64,000 nt of DNA from Lachnospiraceae bacterium (GCA_015057555.1 SVEC01000003.1:124001-188000), one strand, 5' to 3'. Positions 42,503 to 52,023 are shown, counted from the stretch's first letter. Program-made: numbers and translations. Notes: generated by a model from the letters alone, not told the origin.

Positions 42503-42925
42503 ATGGATAAATGGCAGATACAGCAGAGGATAAATTCTTTGAGGTGGAGCAGAGAGACTTATGAAGATGAGATTTCAAAGCTAGAAGCAAAGAAAAATAG
42601 GACAAAATTGGAATATACAAAAAAACATAGACAAGCAATGCAAGTGTCTAAATTTTATGCAAGTAAAAGAACAAATATCACATCTATAAAGGATAGTATA
42701 AATGGTAAGGCAACAGCTTTGGCTATTGCCAAATGTGAAGAGACATATTGTGTAGGTAATGAAGATACGATTACACAATATATTCAATCTGCCAGAGCTT
42801 GCCTAAAAAGTAATATGGATAGAATTGATGAAGAAATCGTAGAAATAAAAGGGCAGATATCTTCGATTAATTGGGAGATAACAAGACTAAATAAATTATT
42901 AAGCGAAACAGAAAGTGAGGAATAG
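42503..42925 (+). CDS. Coiled-coil protein of cargo module 1 (DUF5082/YwqH-like)
   Basis: The 140-residue product is coiled coil at both ends (residues 3-55 and 95-138) with a middle KATALAIAKCEETYCVGNE. Homologues lie at 47996 and 51610. Position at the head of an LXG-type effector operon recalls B. subtilis ywqH in ywqHIJ. ATG 42503 follows GAGGAGG. Confidence 0.65.
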   Translation: MDKWQIQQRINSLRWSRETYEDEISKLEAKKNRTKLEYTKKHRQAMQVSKFYASKRTNITSIKDSINGKATALAIAKCEETYCVGNEDTITQYIQSARACLKSNMDRIDEEIVEIKGQISSINWEITRLNKLLSETESEE

Positions 42926-42929
42926 TTTT

Positions 42930-43208
42930 ATGGAAGAATTAATTATAGACGAAGCAGAAATATTAGCTTATCAGCAGATGATAAACCAGATCAATGTGGC
43001 TATTGAGCAAAGATTAAGTGCAATTATTACACAAGTTAGTAGTGCCTGTGGTGCTTTTTCGGAAGGATATTTTCATGATAATCTTGATGCATATGTTGAA
43101 AAGCTTAAGGTAATGCAAGGACAGCTGGCATACTTCACTTTTGAAATGCAAGGAGATGCAAGTGAGTTTATGACCAAAATAGATGAAATAGACACTTTGT
43201 CAGTGTAA
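42930..43208 (+). CDS. Small helical protein, cargo module 1
   Basis: The 92-residue helical protein has the central FSEGYFHDNLDAYVEKL and MQGQLAYFTFEMQ segments, shared with the module 2 protein at 48423. It is a likely LXG-associated targeting partner. The earlier in-frame start at 42915 would overlap the previous gene and lacks a site; ATG 42930 is preferred. Confidence 0.62.
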   Translation: MEELIIDEAEILAYQQMINQINVAIEQRLSAIITQVSSACGAFSEGYFHDNLDAYVEKLKVMQGQLAYFTFEMQGDASEFMTKIDEIDTLSV

Positions 43209-43227
43209 TTATACAGGGAGGAATATT

Positions 43228-43524
43228 ATGGCGAATGGAGTTAAAATAGAGGATTATCCTGCGATTGATCGTGCTATAGGAATGTTAAGAAATATTTCTG
43301 AAGATGCAGGTGAACAAAGCGTTTCTAGCTTGATAGCTGAATTGGGTTCTGTGTTTGTTAATACAAATAGCGAAACAGCGAATAAGCTTTTAACAGTTCA
43401 GGAAGTGTACACTAGTATAAATGATATGTACACAAATATGGCTAGTAATGCAATGACTTTGTTGCAGAAAGCCAAGATTTTGTATCAAGAAACTGATAGT
43501 CAGAGCGCTGGTGATATGAACTAG
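43228..43524 (+). CDS. Small helical protein, cargo module 1 (DUF5344/YwqI-like)
   Basis: The 98-residue helical hairpin has its turn around FVNTNSETANKLL and no Trp. The homologue at 48736 shares FSSTNSKAAEEL. By order it corresponds to ywqI, the partner of an LXG toxin. GGGAGG precedes the ATG. Confidence 0.62.
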   Translation: MANGVKIEDYPAIDRAIGMLRNISEDAGEQSVSSLIAELGSVFVNTNSETANKLLTVQEVYTSINDMYTNMASNAMTLLQKAKILYQETDSQSAGDMN

Positions 43525-43558
43525 ACATTAATTTTGATAATATGTAAGGAGAATATCT

Positions 43559-45175
43559 ATGATAAGAGACTTTTCAAATACTACAAGACAAAGAATATTA
43601 AGTTTTTTGAGTGATAATTCATTATTATTCGCAGAAGACATAAATTATGCGTCTTTATTTGGTTGTGCTGAAGCCACTGAAGATGATTATGCGCCTTTTG
43701 CTGCGGATATAGAAACATATATTACTTGTGCAAATAATGGGACAGTGTCTGCTATTACTTATATGGATGGTATAAAGGAAGAGGTAAACAAGGTTTTTGA
43801 TGAAGCTCAGCAATGTGATAAAGATTATATTGCAACGATAGAAGATGATATGACATTAACATTAGAAAACTACATGAGTGACTTAAAAACCTTGGTTGAT
43901 GCTATAGCAGTAGGAGGAGTGGGAGACACACAAAGAGAAATGTTGGAAAACTTGGGTAAGTATGATGCATATAATATTTTTGATGATTCAAGTGATTTTA
44001 AAGATTCTTTAAGTAGTGTAGATAACCTATTGTATGAAGAATTTATCTCTCAATTTGTAACGTCATCTGGAATGAATGATGAGGCTATATCTTCTTTCTT
44101 TGCTGAGAATAATGATGATTTGCACTTGTGGGAGTTGCAGGCATTTGAAAGCCTATTGCTTTCGTGTGTTGTTATTGATCCTGAAACAGGAGAATTGGAT
44201 GAAGAGGCATTTTTGATGGAACTGGAAAAATTTATAGAGGCGTGTTATTATTATGAACCATATACAGGAGCTGGTCATGAAGATTATTATGTATATCATT
44301 TGCATGATGAATATGCGCAAATTTTTGCATATTATGATGCACATGTTGGAAATATGTTGGATGCGTATCCAGGTGCTTTAAATTCTGACTCTCCAAATTG
44401 GCAAATATATTCTGCTTTATCTGATATGGATGCTTTGTTGGAAGGAGTATATCTTTATGGTCAAGAAATTCAAATTAGTTCATTTCAAGAAGATGAGGTT
44501 AATGGAGGATGGATGGATGAACCAGTTTCTACTGATGTATTTGATATAAGCTTAACTAGTGATAATTCATGGATGTATATAAATTATCCAGGGTCTGACC
44601 ATGGACAAATAAATGTTTCTCACTTTGGACCGTTAGATCAATCAGTAATAGCTGCACAATATTATAATCAAGAAGCTTTATTGGCTGATCCAGATGACGC
44701 ATATATTAACGCACTTCAAGAAGGTGTAGGCGATTATATAGTATCACAGCTTACTGGACCGTTAGAAGACTTGATACCTGAACCAGTGCAAGAGGCTTTG
44801 GATGTTGCTGAAATATTTACTGATGCGGAAGAAGCTAGGGAAGAACAAGAAGCAACTAATCAAGAAATACATGAAAATATGAATTCAAATGCACATCTGT
44901 TGCTGATAGGGACTGCTAATGGGGAGAATGCCGAGGGAGGTATACCAGCTCATGGAAATGTAATATCGTATGATGGTGAAGATACCCTTACAAACCATCA
45001 GTTTGACGAAGATGCGTTAGCAACTCATGTTAATGAGTATAATACCGATAATGGCACATCGATTGATCCAAATACCATAATTGCAGCTGTTACAGATCCT
45101 TCATGTGTTGATTTTTCAGATCCTATAATTGAACAATTCCTAGGCATTGCACAAACACAAAACCAAGATAATTAG
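43559..45175 (+). CDS. LXG-like T7SS effector, module 1
   Basis: The 538-residue protein has no signal peptide. The first 130 residues are helical (targeting region); a middle domain (about 170-260) shares WELQAFESLLLSC and a following acidic-aromatic stretch with the module 2 effector. The last 100 residues (from about 440) differ and should hold the toxic activity; no known catalytic motif is seen. Two membrane-anchored paralogues follow. Codon use favours CAA and AAA more than the core genes. Confidence 0.6.
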   Translation: MIRDFSNTTRQRILSFLSDNSLLFAEDINYASLFGCAEATEDDYAPFAADIETYITCANNGTVSAITYMDGIKEEVNKVFDEAQQCDKDYIATIEDDMTLTLENYMSDLKTLVDAIAVGGVGDTQREMLENLGKYDAYNIFDDSSDFKDSLSSVDNLLYEEFISQFVTSSGMNDEAISSFFAENNDDLHLWELQAFESLLLSCVVIDPETGELDEEAFLMELEKFIEACYYYEPYTGAGHEDYYVYHLHDEYAQIFAYYDAHVGNMLDAYPGALNSDSPNWQIYSALSDMDALLEGVYLYGQEIQISSFQEDEVNGGWMDEPVSTDVFDISLTSDNSWMYINYPGSDHGQINVSHFGPLDQSVIAAQYYNQEALLADPDDAYINALQEGVGDYIVSQLTGPLEDLIPEPVQEALDVAEIFTDAEEAREEQEATNQEIHENMNSNAHLLLIGTANGENAEGGIPAHGNVISYDGEDTLTNHQFDEDALATHVNEYNTDNGTSIDPNTIIAAVTDPSCVDFSDPIIEQFLGIAQTQNQDN

Positions 45176-45189
45176 GAAGGAATATAAGA

Positions 45190-46164
45190 GTGAATAAAAA
45201 GAAAATCATTTATATTATTATACTATGTGTACTGTTGGCAGTATTTACAATTTCAAGAATCTTTGCCTACAGAGAAAAGGTAACAGAAGAGACAAAAACT
45301 TTAAATTATAGATTTCAGACTTGCTTATTTTTGCAAGTTGTACATAGTGACGTTAGCTACAACAAGGTGGAACAAAAATATGTTCCGTCAGAGCAGGGAC
45401 AGCCACTTCTTCGCATTATGATTAGTTATTATAATTGTTATAATGAGGATAAAGTGGATTATGATATGCTTATTAGGGAATATCATAATTTCTGTGATGG
45501 AAAAAAAACATACGAGAATCTGGAAAGATATGCAGATTTTATTTATGACAAGTGTTATATTCCACTAGAAGAGATGTCTCCTGATAATTTGGATTGTAAA
45601 TATTCAGCTGGGCATTGTGGAACATTATTGAGAAATGCATATGGTATCGATAGCAAATTTAGTGAAGAATATAGTAACTTAACTCAGGAACAGGTTGATG
45701 CTATATGTGTCCCTTTATATCAGCAGAAAGAAAATTTGTTTAATAGAGTGATTTGTTCACAGCTACTGAGTGCTAGCAGCCTGCCATATTATATGTATCA
45801 AAGTGGATTTGACGATTCACAATTAGAAACTAATGAAGATGGAGAAACTGTTATATGGTCAGATGATTCATCTGTATGTTGCTATCTGTCTAAAGGAGAA
45901 CTTGGTTATTTACCTGGAGAAGAACAATGGTATGTAAGCAAAATCGAATTTGTTAAACCATCTAATTATGGAATAATGGGTCTTAGAGTCGGAATGGCAA
46001 AGAAAAAAGCATTGACTAAATGTTCTTCAACTATGATAGGGGAATATTTACTGGAAAGAGAAGATTTTGAGGATAAAGTAGTCATGCGTAGAGGGCAGAT
46101 TGTGCTTACTGTTGAGTTTGAAAATGATGTATGTAGCAAATTTGTTCTAGAGGTAGAGGGATAG
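45190..46164 (+). CDS. Membrane-anchored candidate immunity protein, module 1a
   Basis: The 324-residue protein begins with a membrane helix (5-26) and is otherwise outside. The first half contains YDMLIREYHNFCDGKKTYEN; the second half is strand-rich with WYVSKIEFVKPSNYGIMGLR. The next gene is a paralogue, and a shorter relative lies at 50843. GTG start after AAGGAATATAAGA. Immunity is inferred from position. Confidence 0.58.
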   Translation: MNKKKIIYIIILCVLLAVFTISRIFAYREKVTEETKTLNYRFQTCLFLQVVHSDVSYNKVEQKYVPSEQGQPLLRIMISYYNCYNEDKVDYDMLIREYHNFCDGKKTYENLERYADFIYDKCYIPLEEMSPDNLDCKYSAGHCGTLLRNAYGIDSKFSEEYSNLTQEQVDAICVPLYQQKENLFNRVICSQLLSASSLPYYMYQSGFDDSQLETNEDGETVIWSDDSSVCCYLSKGELGYLPGEEQWYVSKIEFVKPSNYGIMGLRVGMAKKKALTKCSSTMIGEYLLEREDFEDKVVMRRGQIVLTVEFENDVCSKFVLEVEG

Positions 46165-46166
46165 GT

Positions 46167-47135
46167 ATGTTCAACAAAAACAAACTAAAATATTTAGCCC
46201 TATTTCTTGTAATAATTGTAATAGGTGTAATAATTTTTGCAGTAAAATTCCCACAATATAAGGAGAATAAGATTTCAGAGATGAAAAAACTAAATACAGA
46301 CTTTACATTCTTCTTGTATATAGAGGGAGATACTGAGATTACATATAAGAAGGTTGAACCGAAGCTTGTTCCAGAATCGTCAACAGCCCTTAAAATCTTG
46401 ATTTGTTATTATAATAATTATAATGACAAAAAAGTGGATTATGATATGCTCATCTCGGAATATCATGATTTTTGTGAAGGTAAAAACTCATATGACAATC
46501 TATTAAGATACAAAGACTTTATGTTAGAACGATTTTTTGTTAGTTCAGTTGAATTGAGAATAGATAATTTTGATTATTTTTTGGTGACTCGAGTCTGTCA
46601 AGATCAGTTGTTAAAGGAATATGATATTGCCGATGCAGGAACAGATGAGTATAATTCGCTAACTCAAGAACAAGTGGATGCAGTTTGTAACAAAATGTTT
46701 CAAAACAAATCCCTTATGTATAGTCTGTTGATAAAAACTCATATTGAAAAATACAGTCAGCTAGACTATCCGTTGCTATACTCGGGGTTTGATGAAAATG
46801 ATGCTCAAGTAAATGAAGAAGGTGAGTTATATGTTTCTTCAGAGAATGGAGCTGTAAATTATTATTTACAAAAAGGTAAAGTGAGCTTTCTTGATGAAGA
46901 AGAAGGCTGGTATGTAAATAAGATAGAAATTGTGGAAATATCTGGGTATAATATCTATTCTGCAAGGATTGGTAGTAAGAAACAAGTGATTGCCAATTAT
47001 AAAGCTTATAAGCAAATTTTTTCAGGTTTTGAAGATAATGGAGATACCATTGTTTTCCAAGAAGAACTAATTAAGTTTTCTTTACAATTTGAAGATGATA
47101 TATGTTGTAAGGTGACATTAGAAATTATGGAATGA
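46167..47135 (+). CDS. Membrane-anchored candidate immunity protein, module 1b
   Basis: A tandem paralogue of the preceding protein: 322 residues, membrane helix at 8-28, YDMLISEYHDFCEGKNSYDN in the first half and WYVNKIEIVEISGYNI in the second. The two genes are 2 bases apart. Duplicated immunity genes often protect against several toxin variants; here this is inference. Confidence 0.58.
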   Translation: MFNKNKLKYLALFLVIIVIGVIIFAVKFPQYKENKISEMKKLNTDFTFFLYIEGDTEITYKKVEPKLVPESSTALKILICYYNNYNDKKVDYDMLISEYHDFCEGKNSYDNLLRYKDFMLERFFVSSVELRIDNFDYFLVTRVCQDQLLKEYDIADAGTDEYNSLTQEQVDAVCNKMFQNKSLMYSLLIKTHIEKYSQLDYPLLYSGFDENDAQVNEEGELYVSSENGAVNYYLQKGKVSFLDEEEGWYVNKIEIVEISGYNIYSARIGSKKQVIANYKAYKQIFSGFEDNGDTIVFQEELIKFSLQFEDDICCKVTLEIME

Positions 47136-47305
47136 TACAACTGAATGATTTATTATAATCTTGTGCAATTCTACCAATTAAAATTGTTAATGATGTAGAA
47201 TGTGCTACAATCGACACAAAAATCTATTGATATTTTTACAGTATGTGGTAAAATTAATCTTAATTCCGAAAAAATAATTTGGGGTTAGAATTATATAATA
47301 ATATT

Positions 47306-47914
47306 TAAGGAGGATGTTAAAATGGCATTAGAGGTAAAATACGAAGAGATACGTGCCAACGTCATTGCAAAGCTTGAGGAGTTGTCAGATGAGATGATTA
47401 CTAATCTTGGAACACTTGATGGTATCGTGGGAGAGATTCCTGGATGCGCAGAGGGTGATGTAATCACAGCTTACATTAATGAGTATGAGACTATCGTAGC
47501 AGATGTTTACTCAAAGGTTAATAGTGGAATCTCACAGTACTGTGGTCAGTTAGAGTCAGTATGTGCTGAATTCGAGAAAGTTGATACAGAGATGCAGTCT
47601 CAGATAGGAGGAAATTAAAATGGCATTAAAGATTAGTTATACCGAGCTTACAGCATTAACAGGTCAGATGGAGAAGGCTGCTGAGAATATTATGACAGTA
47701 TATGATAGTATGTTAACAGCAGTAAATTCATTAGTTGAGAATGGATATATGGAGGCTGAGTCAGCTAATTCATATGTTGATAACTTTACTTCACTCATTG
47801 GACCATCAATAACTGAGTTAAACTCACTTGTAGTTTCATTCTACACTCAGTTAAACACAATTTGCGATAACTTCGCAGATGTTGATGCTCAGATTGCAGC
47901 AAAGATTAGAGCAT
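47306..47914 (+). repeat. Duplicated WXG-pair segment, copy 2
   Basis: Second copy of the segment at 41735-42343, same orientation, offset 5571 bases. Confidence 0.95.
47322..47618 (+). CDS. W-less WXG100-like T7SS protein A2
   Basis: 98 residues; differs from the copy at 41751 only by E to D (residue 23), D to E (38), L to I and R to K. It heads cargo module 2 and probably pairs with the next protein. AGGAGG precedes the ATG. Confidence 0.78.
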   Translation: MALEVKYEEIRANVIAKLEELSDEMITNLGTLDGIVGEIPGCAEGDVITAYINEYETIVADVYSKVNSGISQYCGQLESVCAEFEKVDTEMQSQIGGN

Positions 47915-47916
47915 AA
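47620..47916 (+). CDS. W-less WXG100-like T7SS protein B2
   Basis: 98 residues, identical in protein sequence to the product at 42049, with a few silent base changes (for example near 47860). It starts one base after its partner. Confidence 0.78.
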   Translation: MALKISYTELTALTGQMEKAAENIMTVYDSMLTAVNSLVENGYMEAESANSYVDNFTSLIGPSITELNSLVVSFYTQLNTICDNFADVDAQIAAKIRA

Positions 47917-47937
47917 TTTAGAGAGTATTATACATAG

Positions 47938-47975
47938 GCCCTCTCGAACACAATGTTTGGGAGGGCTTGATTTTT
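47938..47975 (+). terminator. Terminator of WXG pair 2
   Basis: GCCCTC and GAGGGC arms, with AACA/TGTT inside, form a hairpin followed by TTGATTTTT. Confidence 0.65.
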
Positions 47976-47995
47976 AAGTTTGGTGGGAGAACGTT

Positions 47996-48457
47996 ATGGG
48001 AAAATATGAACTAAGATTAAAAATTAATAATGCTAGAAATAGAATAGAAGATTTAAATTATGAAATTAAAAAATTGCATGATAGAAAAGATAGATTTCGT
48101 TCAGATTTAAGTAAGATGAGCGATAGAAAGACGATATTAGTAGATTTTTATGACAATAAGCTTAGTAAGGCTGTAGCGTTACAAGGTGTTAGAGGAAGGG
48201 CAAATAGCACCCTTAGGGATAAACATGTTGATGTATTTAGTGTAGGAAACAAAACATCTGTGGAAAATAATTATGCTGGCATAGTAGGTTATATTCAAAA
48301 GAATATAAACACTGCAGATGAGAAAATAGAAGAGTGTAGAGCAGAGATAAATCGATTAGAAGGCGATATTTCTTATTGGGAGCAGGAGATTAGAAATATC
48401 GAGAGGGAGGAGGAAGAGGAAAATGCAAGGAAACAACAGCTTGATAATTTGCGATAG
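47996..48457 (+). CDS. Coiled-coil protein of cargo module 2 (DUF5082/YwqH-like)
   Basis: The 153-residue homologue of the protein at 42503 has coiled coils at residues 4-45 and 105-150 and the central DVFSVGNKTSVENN in the place of TYCVGNEDT. It overlaps the next gene by 35 bases, which suggests coupled translation. Confidence 0.65.
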   Translation: MGKYELRLKINNARNRIEDLNYEIKKLHDRKDRFRSDLSKMSDRKTILVDFYDNKLSKAVALQGVRGRANSTLRDKHVDVFSVGNKTSVENNYAGIVGYIQKNINTADEKIEECRAEINRLEGDISYWEQEIRNIEREEEEENARKQQLDNLR

Positions 48458-48722
48458 TGAATTTGAGACATATAAGACTAAGATGAGTGAATTATCTGCA
48501 CTTTTGGAAAGTAAGATAGCTACATATATGTATATATTACAAACGTTATGTAACAATGGCATTAAGAGTGGAAATGTTCATGATAATTTATTGACATTTG
48601 TGGGAGCTTTGCAAAATATTCAAGGTCAACTTCCGTTGCTCTCAGCTGAGATGGCATTGAATGTGGACGCATTTATTAGTGAAGTGGATGAGAAAGATAG
48701 AAATATGTACTATAGTTGTTAG
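48423..48722 (+). CDS. Small helical protein, cargo module 2
   Basis: The 99-residue homologue of the product at 42930 shares the HDNLLTFVGALQNIQGQL segment. It is probably a helical targeting partner of the effector at 49042. A GGAGGAAGAGGAAA site lies before the ATG within the previous gene. Confidence 0.62.
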   Translation: MQGNNSLIICDSEFETYKTKMSELSALLESKIATYMYILQTLCNNGIKSGNVHDNLLTFVGALQNIQGQLPLLSAEMALNVDAFISEVDEKDRNMYYSC

Positions 48723-48735
48723 TTAGGGGGATAAT

Positions 48736-49041
48736 ATGAGTAGAAATTCTACAACACATGTTGATTATGGTGTGCTAGATGCGGAGAAACAAAATTTAAG
48801 AACCATGAGAACAGATACAAATACTTTGATATCAGGCAAATATAATGAAGTTAAAGCGGTTTTTTCTAGTACAAATAGTAAAGCTGCTGAGGAGTTGTAT
48901 GAGGTGGCAGATAAATTGTATTCCATTAATGCAATTCTAAACAACATGATAAATCAGACTATATATACGTTGGATTACGCCAAAGCTATATTTCAAAATG
49001 CTGATACTGAAATGACTACTGATATAGAGGGGGAAGGATAG
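48736..49041 (+). CDS. Small helical protein, cargo module 2 (DUF5344/YwqI-like)
   Basis: The 101-residue helical hairpin has its turn at FSSTNSKAAEELYEV and matches the module 1 protein at 43228. Its stop codon directly abuts the effector start, so translation is probably coupled. Confidence 0.62.
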   Translation: MSRNSTTHVDYGVLDAEKQNLRTMRTDTNTLISGKYNEVKAVFSSTNSKAAEELYEVADKLYSINAILNNMINQTIYTLDYAKAIFQNADTEMTTDIEGEG

Positions 49042-50865
49042 ATGGAAAGAGATTTCACAGAATCTTTGCAGCAGGCAATGCTAGGTATGGTTGATACCTA
49101 TGAAACGTGGTTATGTCTGCAAGATACAGAAGAAGAGTTTGAAGCGTATCAGGAATATTGGGATAATTGGAATGATATGGTGTATGCCATGAATCATTTA
49201 GAGGCTCACAGACAGTATATGATTGAACAAATGGGATACGATGCTGACGCAATAAATGAAATATTTACAGACGTTAGAGAGTATGACAATACCTATCCGG
49301 AAACGATTGCTGCTAATGCAAGCACTTTTTTCGATGCGTATATTGAAACATTAAATGGATTACTTGAAGCGATTACTGTAAAAGATGGTAATAGTCCATA
49401 TACCACCACAGAGATGTATGCTATGTCAGCTAGAGAACAATATGGCAGATGGGGAAGCATGTCTAGTGGATATGGAGGTTTACTTAATAATTGTGGCCTC
49501 TTTTCTCAACAAATTCAAAATGCAGGAGGAGGAATTGTACAAGAGTGTTACGAATCTATTCGAGATGTAGATGGTGCAGGCTTTCAAGCATTGATGGATA
49601 AATCCATTGAAGACATAAAACCATGGGAGGTGGCGGCACTTTCTTTGGTGTTTGAAGATTGTGTTGGAGAAGATGGACAGATTGATTATGAAAAGCTTGA
49701 AGATTTGATAAACCGTTGTTATCAAGTTAATGAAACACGAACAGGCCATTTTAATAACTATTTGGATATTATGGAATATACTGTAGAGGTCGATATGAGT
49801 TTATCTCCGGTTATGGGACTTCTAGATGATTATATGACTGCTCAAGCAAATTATGATGCAAATCTCTATGAGAATACTAATACTAGATTGACTTATAATA
49901 TGTCTCTTCGAGATGTTCAGAATGCTTGCTATTTGTCGGATGTAGTATATTCTCTAAATGAGTATTATTCAAGTAATACATATGTTGAAGAACTAAATGA
50001 ATTCCAACAATTGGATCCATATCCAAGGGTTAGCTTATCAGTTAATGATAGTGGAAATATACTTACTGTGAGTTTTGATCGTATGGATGATGTTGTAACA
50101 ATTTATCGCTTTACAGATGATTATATGCAGGAAGTATATAGTGCAAATTCTGATGTGGCGGCTAGTGGTTTGCTTGATCCAAATCAGCAGTTGATTGTTA
50201 ATTCTGCTAATTTTATCAAAGATAAAGTTTCTGGTCTTGTGATGGATGAGATAGTAGATCACATTCCTGTGGTGGGAACACTGAATTCGTTATATGAGTT
50301 AGGTTCTGATTTGTATGGAATTTATGATTCATATAATGAAACAGTAGAAAATAACGCTGAAATTTATAGAGTTATGAACAATCAAGAATTACTCAGTGTA
50401 ATGTATGCTACGGATTGTTCTGCAAGTATTGTTCAGTGTGGCGATAGGTGTGATGTTAGAAATGTTGCATTTGACACTAGTGACGTTATTTGCCAGACAG
50501 CGCTTTACAATCAATCGATTCAAGGAAATTATGGTGATGAAAACACAAATTTAGGTCAACCTATAGAAAGTTATCAGGTTGTCGAAGAAGAATTTTATCA
50601 ATATATGAGTGGTCAAAAGCCTTTAAGTGAGTGTACATCGTTACAAGCTTTGATCGATTTTGATAGAGGTAATGCAGTATATGAAGCTGGTGAATATTCA
50701 GCTTATTTAGCTGATGTAGAAGAGGCGTTGGAAGCTGATTTAGGTGTGGATAATATTCATCCTAATGATGCGTATTCTGAGCAACTTTTAGCGGTGGTAG
50801 ACGAGGCTGCAGTTAACTGGTTGGAGGATGAAAAAGGAAAATATGAAGAGCAAAATAATAACTAA
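49042..50865 (+). CDS. LXG-like T7SS effector, module 2
   Basis: The 607-residue protein has no signal peptide and a helical first 130 residues. The middle domain has KPWEVAALSLVFEDC and YEKLEDLINRCYQ, homologous to the module 1 effector. After about residue 400 comes a segment VDHIPVVGTLNSLYELGSDL, typical of pre-toxin linkers, and a C-terminal domain with Cys residues (MYATDCSASIVQCGDRC). No known toxin family is recognised. GGGGGAAGGA lies before the ATG. Confidence 0.6.
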   Translation: MERDFTESLQQAMLGMVDTYETWLCLQDTEEEFEAYQEYWDNWNDMVYAMNHLEAHRQYMIEQMGYDADAINEIFTDVREYDNTYPETIAANASTFFDAYIETLNGLLEAITVKDGNSPYTTTEMYAMSAREQYGRWGSMSSGYGGLLNNCGLFSQQIQNAGGGIVQECYESIRDVDGAGFQALMDKSIEDIKPWEVAALSLVFEDCVGEDGQIDYEKLEDLINRCYQVNETRTGHFNNYLDIMEYTVEVDMSLSPVMGLLDDYMTAQANYDANLYENTNTRLTYNMSLRDVQNACYLSDVVYSLNEYYSSNTYVEELNEFQQLDPYPRVSLSVNDSGNILTVSFDRMDDVVTIYRFTDDYMQEVYSANSDVAASGLLDPNQQLIVNSANFIKDKVSGLVMDEIVDHIPVVGTLNSLYELGSDLYGIYDSYNETVENNAEIYRVMNNQELLSVMYATDCSASIVQCGDRCDVRNVAFDTSDVICQTALYNQSIQGNYGDENTNLGQPIESYQVVEEEFYQYMSGQKPLSECTSLQALIDFDRGNAVYEAGEYSAYLADVEEALEADLGVDNIHPNDAYSEQLLAVVDEAAVNWLEDEKGKYEEQNNN

Positions 50866-51415
50866 AATATTATGTTTTGCACTCATTATAGTCTTGTGTG
50901 CAATAGCTTTTGTTTTATTTGGGAATGCTTTGAAACAAAACCAACAAAAATCTAAGGAACAGCAAGCTACCAAGGAGAAAAGACTTAATCTTTATAGCTC
51001 TAGCCTCTGTATCGAAGGCGAATTTGTTATCGAAGGCGATCAGGTTACCATCAACAACAAAAGTTTCGATGAAAAAGAGTTGATTAAATGGGTTGCTTTG
51101 TATAACGCCTTTTACAAGGATACTCCTATCACCATAGAAGAACTTATGGCGGAATTTGATGCATTCTGCCATGGAATGAAAGAATCCGAATTACTAGAAA
51201 ACTATAGAGACAGAATGACGGATATAGTGGTAAGAGCAGAGAATGTTGAGCTTTTTGTCAATGGATATGACTATGATAGGGTTATAGTAGACCATCTTAA
51301 GGAGAAGTTTGACACTAGATTATCCGACGCAACTAAGGAGCAAATGGAAGAAGCATGTCCACATGCAGCAGAGGAATTTTATAATGAGGTTCTTAGGCTA
51401 GAAACTTTGGAATAA
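50843..51415 (+). CDS. Membrane-anchored candidate immunity protein, module 2
   Basis: The 190-residue protein has a membrane helix (8-28) and then the EELMAEFDAFCHGMKESELL segment that matches the module 1 immunity candidates at 45190 and 46167, but it lacks their strand-rich second half. ATG 50843 with AAGGA upstream is preferred to ATG 50828, which lies one base from its GGAGG. It overlaps the end of the effector gene. Confidence 0.58.
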   Translation: MKSKIITKILCFALIIVLCAIAFVLFGNALKQNQQKSKEQQATKEKRLNLYSSSLCIEGEFVIEGDQVTINNKSFDEKELIKWVALYNAFYKDTPITIEELMAEFDAFCHGMKESELLENYRDRMTDIVVRAENVELFVNGYDYDRVIVDHLKEKFDTRLSDATKEQMEEACPHAAEEFYNEVLRLETLE

Positions 51416-51431
51416 TAATATTAAAATATGA

Positions 51432-51462
51432 AAGGGACTCTTGTAAGGAGTTCCTTTTTTCG
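51432..51462 (+). terminator. Terminator of module 2
   Basis: AAGGGACTC (51432-51440) pairs with GAGTTCCTT (51449-51457) with one G-T pair, followed by T5. Confidence 0.85.
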
Positions 51463-51609
51463 TGTATCAGATGAACGAAAATATACTTAATGTCTGAATT
51501 ATGAAATTTACGTGATGGAGAAACAGAGATATTATAATAAATATATTTCAGTGGTAAAAGTATTGAGTTACTTAAAATGCTTTGCTTGGGGATAATTTGG
51601 AGAAATGAT

Positions 51610-52023
51610 ATGGAAAGATGGGAAATACAACAGAGAATAAACACCTTAGAGTCGCGTAGGGCAGAGCTGGAGGAGAAAATCTCTAAGCTTGAGGGAAGAA
51701 AGGAAAGATTAGAGCTAGAACAGGCTGCAAAGCTTAGAGATATAGAAAATGTGTCAGACCTATATTCCGAAAGACGAACAACTTCTGAACTACTTTATGA
51801 AGGGCTCGAGGGCGTTGCAGCAACTAAGGCAGCAGGTAAGCTTGGAGAAATCTATAGTATAGGCAATCAGGAAGCTTTGGTGTCCAAGATGGAAGATATC
51901 ATATATTATTTGAAAAAATGTTGTGAAAAGGCTGATGCAGATATAGAAGACGCAAGGTTAGAGATATCAAATATTGACTGCCAACTGTATGATGATAGGA
52001 AAGCTTTGGAGGAAATGGAGTGA
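51610..52023 (+). CDS. Orphan coiled-coil protein (DUF5082/YwqH-like)
   Basis: The 137-residue homologue of the proteins at 42503 and 47996 starts MERWEIQQRINTLESR and has IYSIGNQEALVSKMED in the middle. Unlike the others, it has no effector directly downstream and ends in its own terminator, so it may be a remnant of a lost module or act with module 3. GGAG lies 7 bases upstream. Confidence 0.62.
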   Translation: MERWEIQQRINTLESRRAELEEKISKLEGRKERLELEQAAKLRDIENVSDLYSERRTTSELLYEGLEGVAATKAAGKLGEIYSIGNQEALVSKMEDIIYYLKKCCEKADADIEDARLEISNIDCQLYDDRKALEEME

